Positions 6,216 to 6,312 of a DNA stretch of 6,312 nucleotides are shown here, one piece after another (the first letter of the stretch is position 1; every line of letters begins with the position of its first letter). This DNA comes from Holosporaceae bacterium 'Namur' (GTDB lineage Bacteria > Pseudomonadota > Alphaproteobacteria > Rickettsiales > Midichloriaceae): the NCBI GenBank assembly GCA_014116815.1, contig JACGYV010000048.1, positions 1 through 6,312 on the forward strand, read 5' to 3'. Made by a program: the position numbers and the translations under genes. A model generated the notes under the pieces. The model did not search any database, was not told where the DNA came from, and worked only from the letters and a program-made list of their open reading frames with translations.

Positions 6216-6312
6216 AGAATGATACAGTTTCAAAGATAATGACCCCCTAGTTTCAAATTATTTGACCCCTTTTGCTTAGGAAAGGAAGAAGGGAGTTGAA
6301 AGAGGTACCTAT
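6187..6312 (+). mobile_element. Left end of an insertion sequence, IS21-like (continues beyond window)
   Basis: Similarity between the two tandem-repeat units of the host gene breaks at 6187, where TGTTGAGCGTCATGG begins. An initial TGT and several internal repeats ending in TGACCCC are typical of IS21-family ends, where IstA binds multiple sites. A purine-rich ribosome binding site (about 6278-6292) precedes a possible TTG start at 6295 (LKEVP), which may open the transposase gene. Too little is present to confirm that gene. IS481-type elements also start with TG and are the main alternative. Confidence 0.6.
6204..6270 (+). repeat. Repeated TGACCCC boxes in the IS end
   Basis: AATGACCCC occurs at 6204-6212 and 6238-6246, and TTTGACCCC at 6261-6269. 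The last two sit inside longer related units, 6228-6247 and 6251-6270, both starting TTTCAAA and spaced 23 bases apart (14 of 20 identical). Such spaced repeats at an IS end are probable transposase-binding sites. Confidence 0.65.

Overview
The window looks like a chromosomal segment of an AT-rich, IS-laden, obligately intracellular alphaproteobacterium. Rickettsiales is the best guess, perhaps near the Midichloriaceae. The reasons are very AT-rich spacers around moderately AT-rich genes, Rickettsiales-like GroEL, L21 and L27 sequences, a tRNA-Ile(GAT) next to ribosomal protein genes, a sigma-32-type promoter on groESL with no CIRCE element, and IS fragments at both edges. This placement is inference from protein and sequence character; no search was run.

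Layout, left to right. Positions 2-115 are the 3' end of an IS630-type transposase. A small unrecognised ORF (143-454) follows; it may have lost its 5' end to that IS. A gene-poor stretch (455-919) carries one copy of a dispersed repeat with two hairpins. Next, on the minus strand, come rplU (L21), rpmA (L27) and tRNA-Ile(GAT), tightly packed and probably one transcript. Divergent from them on the plus strand is tRNA-Leu(CAA), then a gene for a type IV pilin-like or pseudopilin protein. A second, inverted copy of the dispersed repeat lies at 2756-2872, so the tRNA-Ile to pilin block is bracketed by an inverted pair.

The groES-groEL operon follows (3100-5091). It has a well-formed heat-shock promoter at 3025-3053 and a 12-bp-stem terminator at 5131-5160. 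After an AT-rich spacer, the last gene (5424 onward) encodes an unrecognised helical protein with a hydrophobic N-terminal region and a recent 90-bp (30-residue) tandem repeat near its C-terminus. In the second repeat unit the gene is cut by an IS whose left end starts at 6187. That end has the repeated TGACCCC boxes typical of IS21-like elements, and the element runs off the window.

The housekeeping genes serve translation (L21, L27, two tRNAs) and protein folding (GroES/GroEL). The accessory content is the pilin-like protein, the IS-broken repeat protein, the two IS edges and the dispersed repeat. No complete new defence or mobile system is visible. The most informative observations are the IS junction inside the tandem-repeat gene and the inverted dispersed repeat pair.
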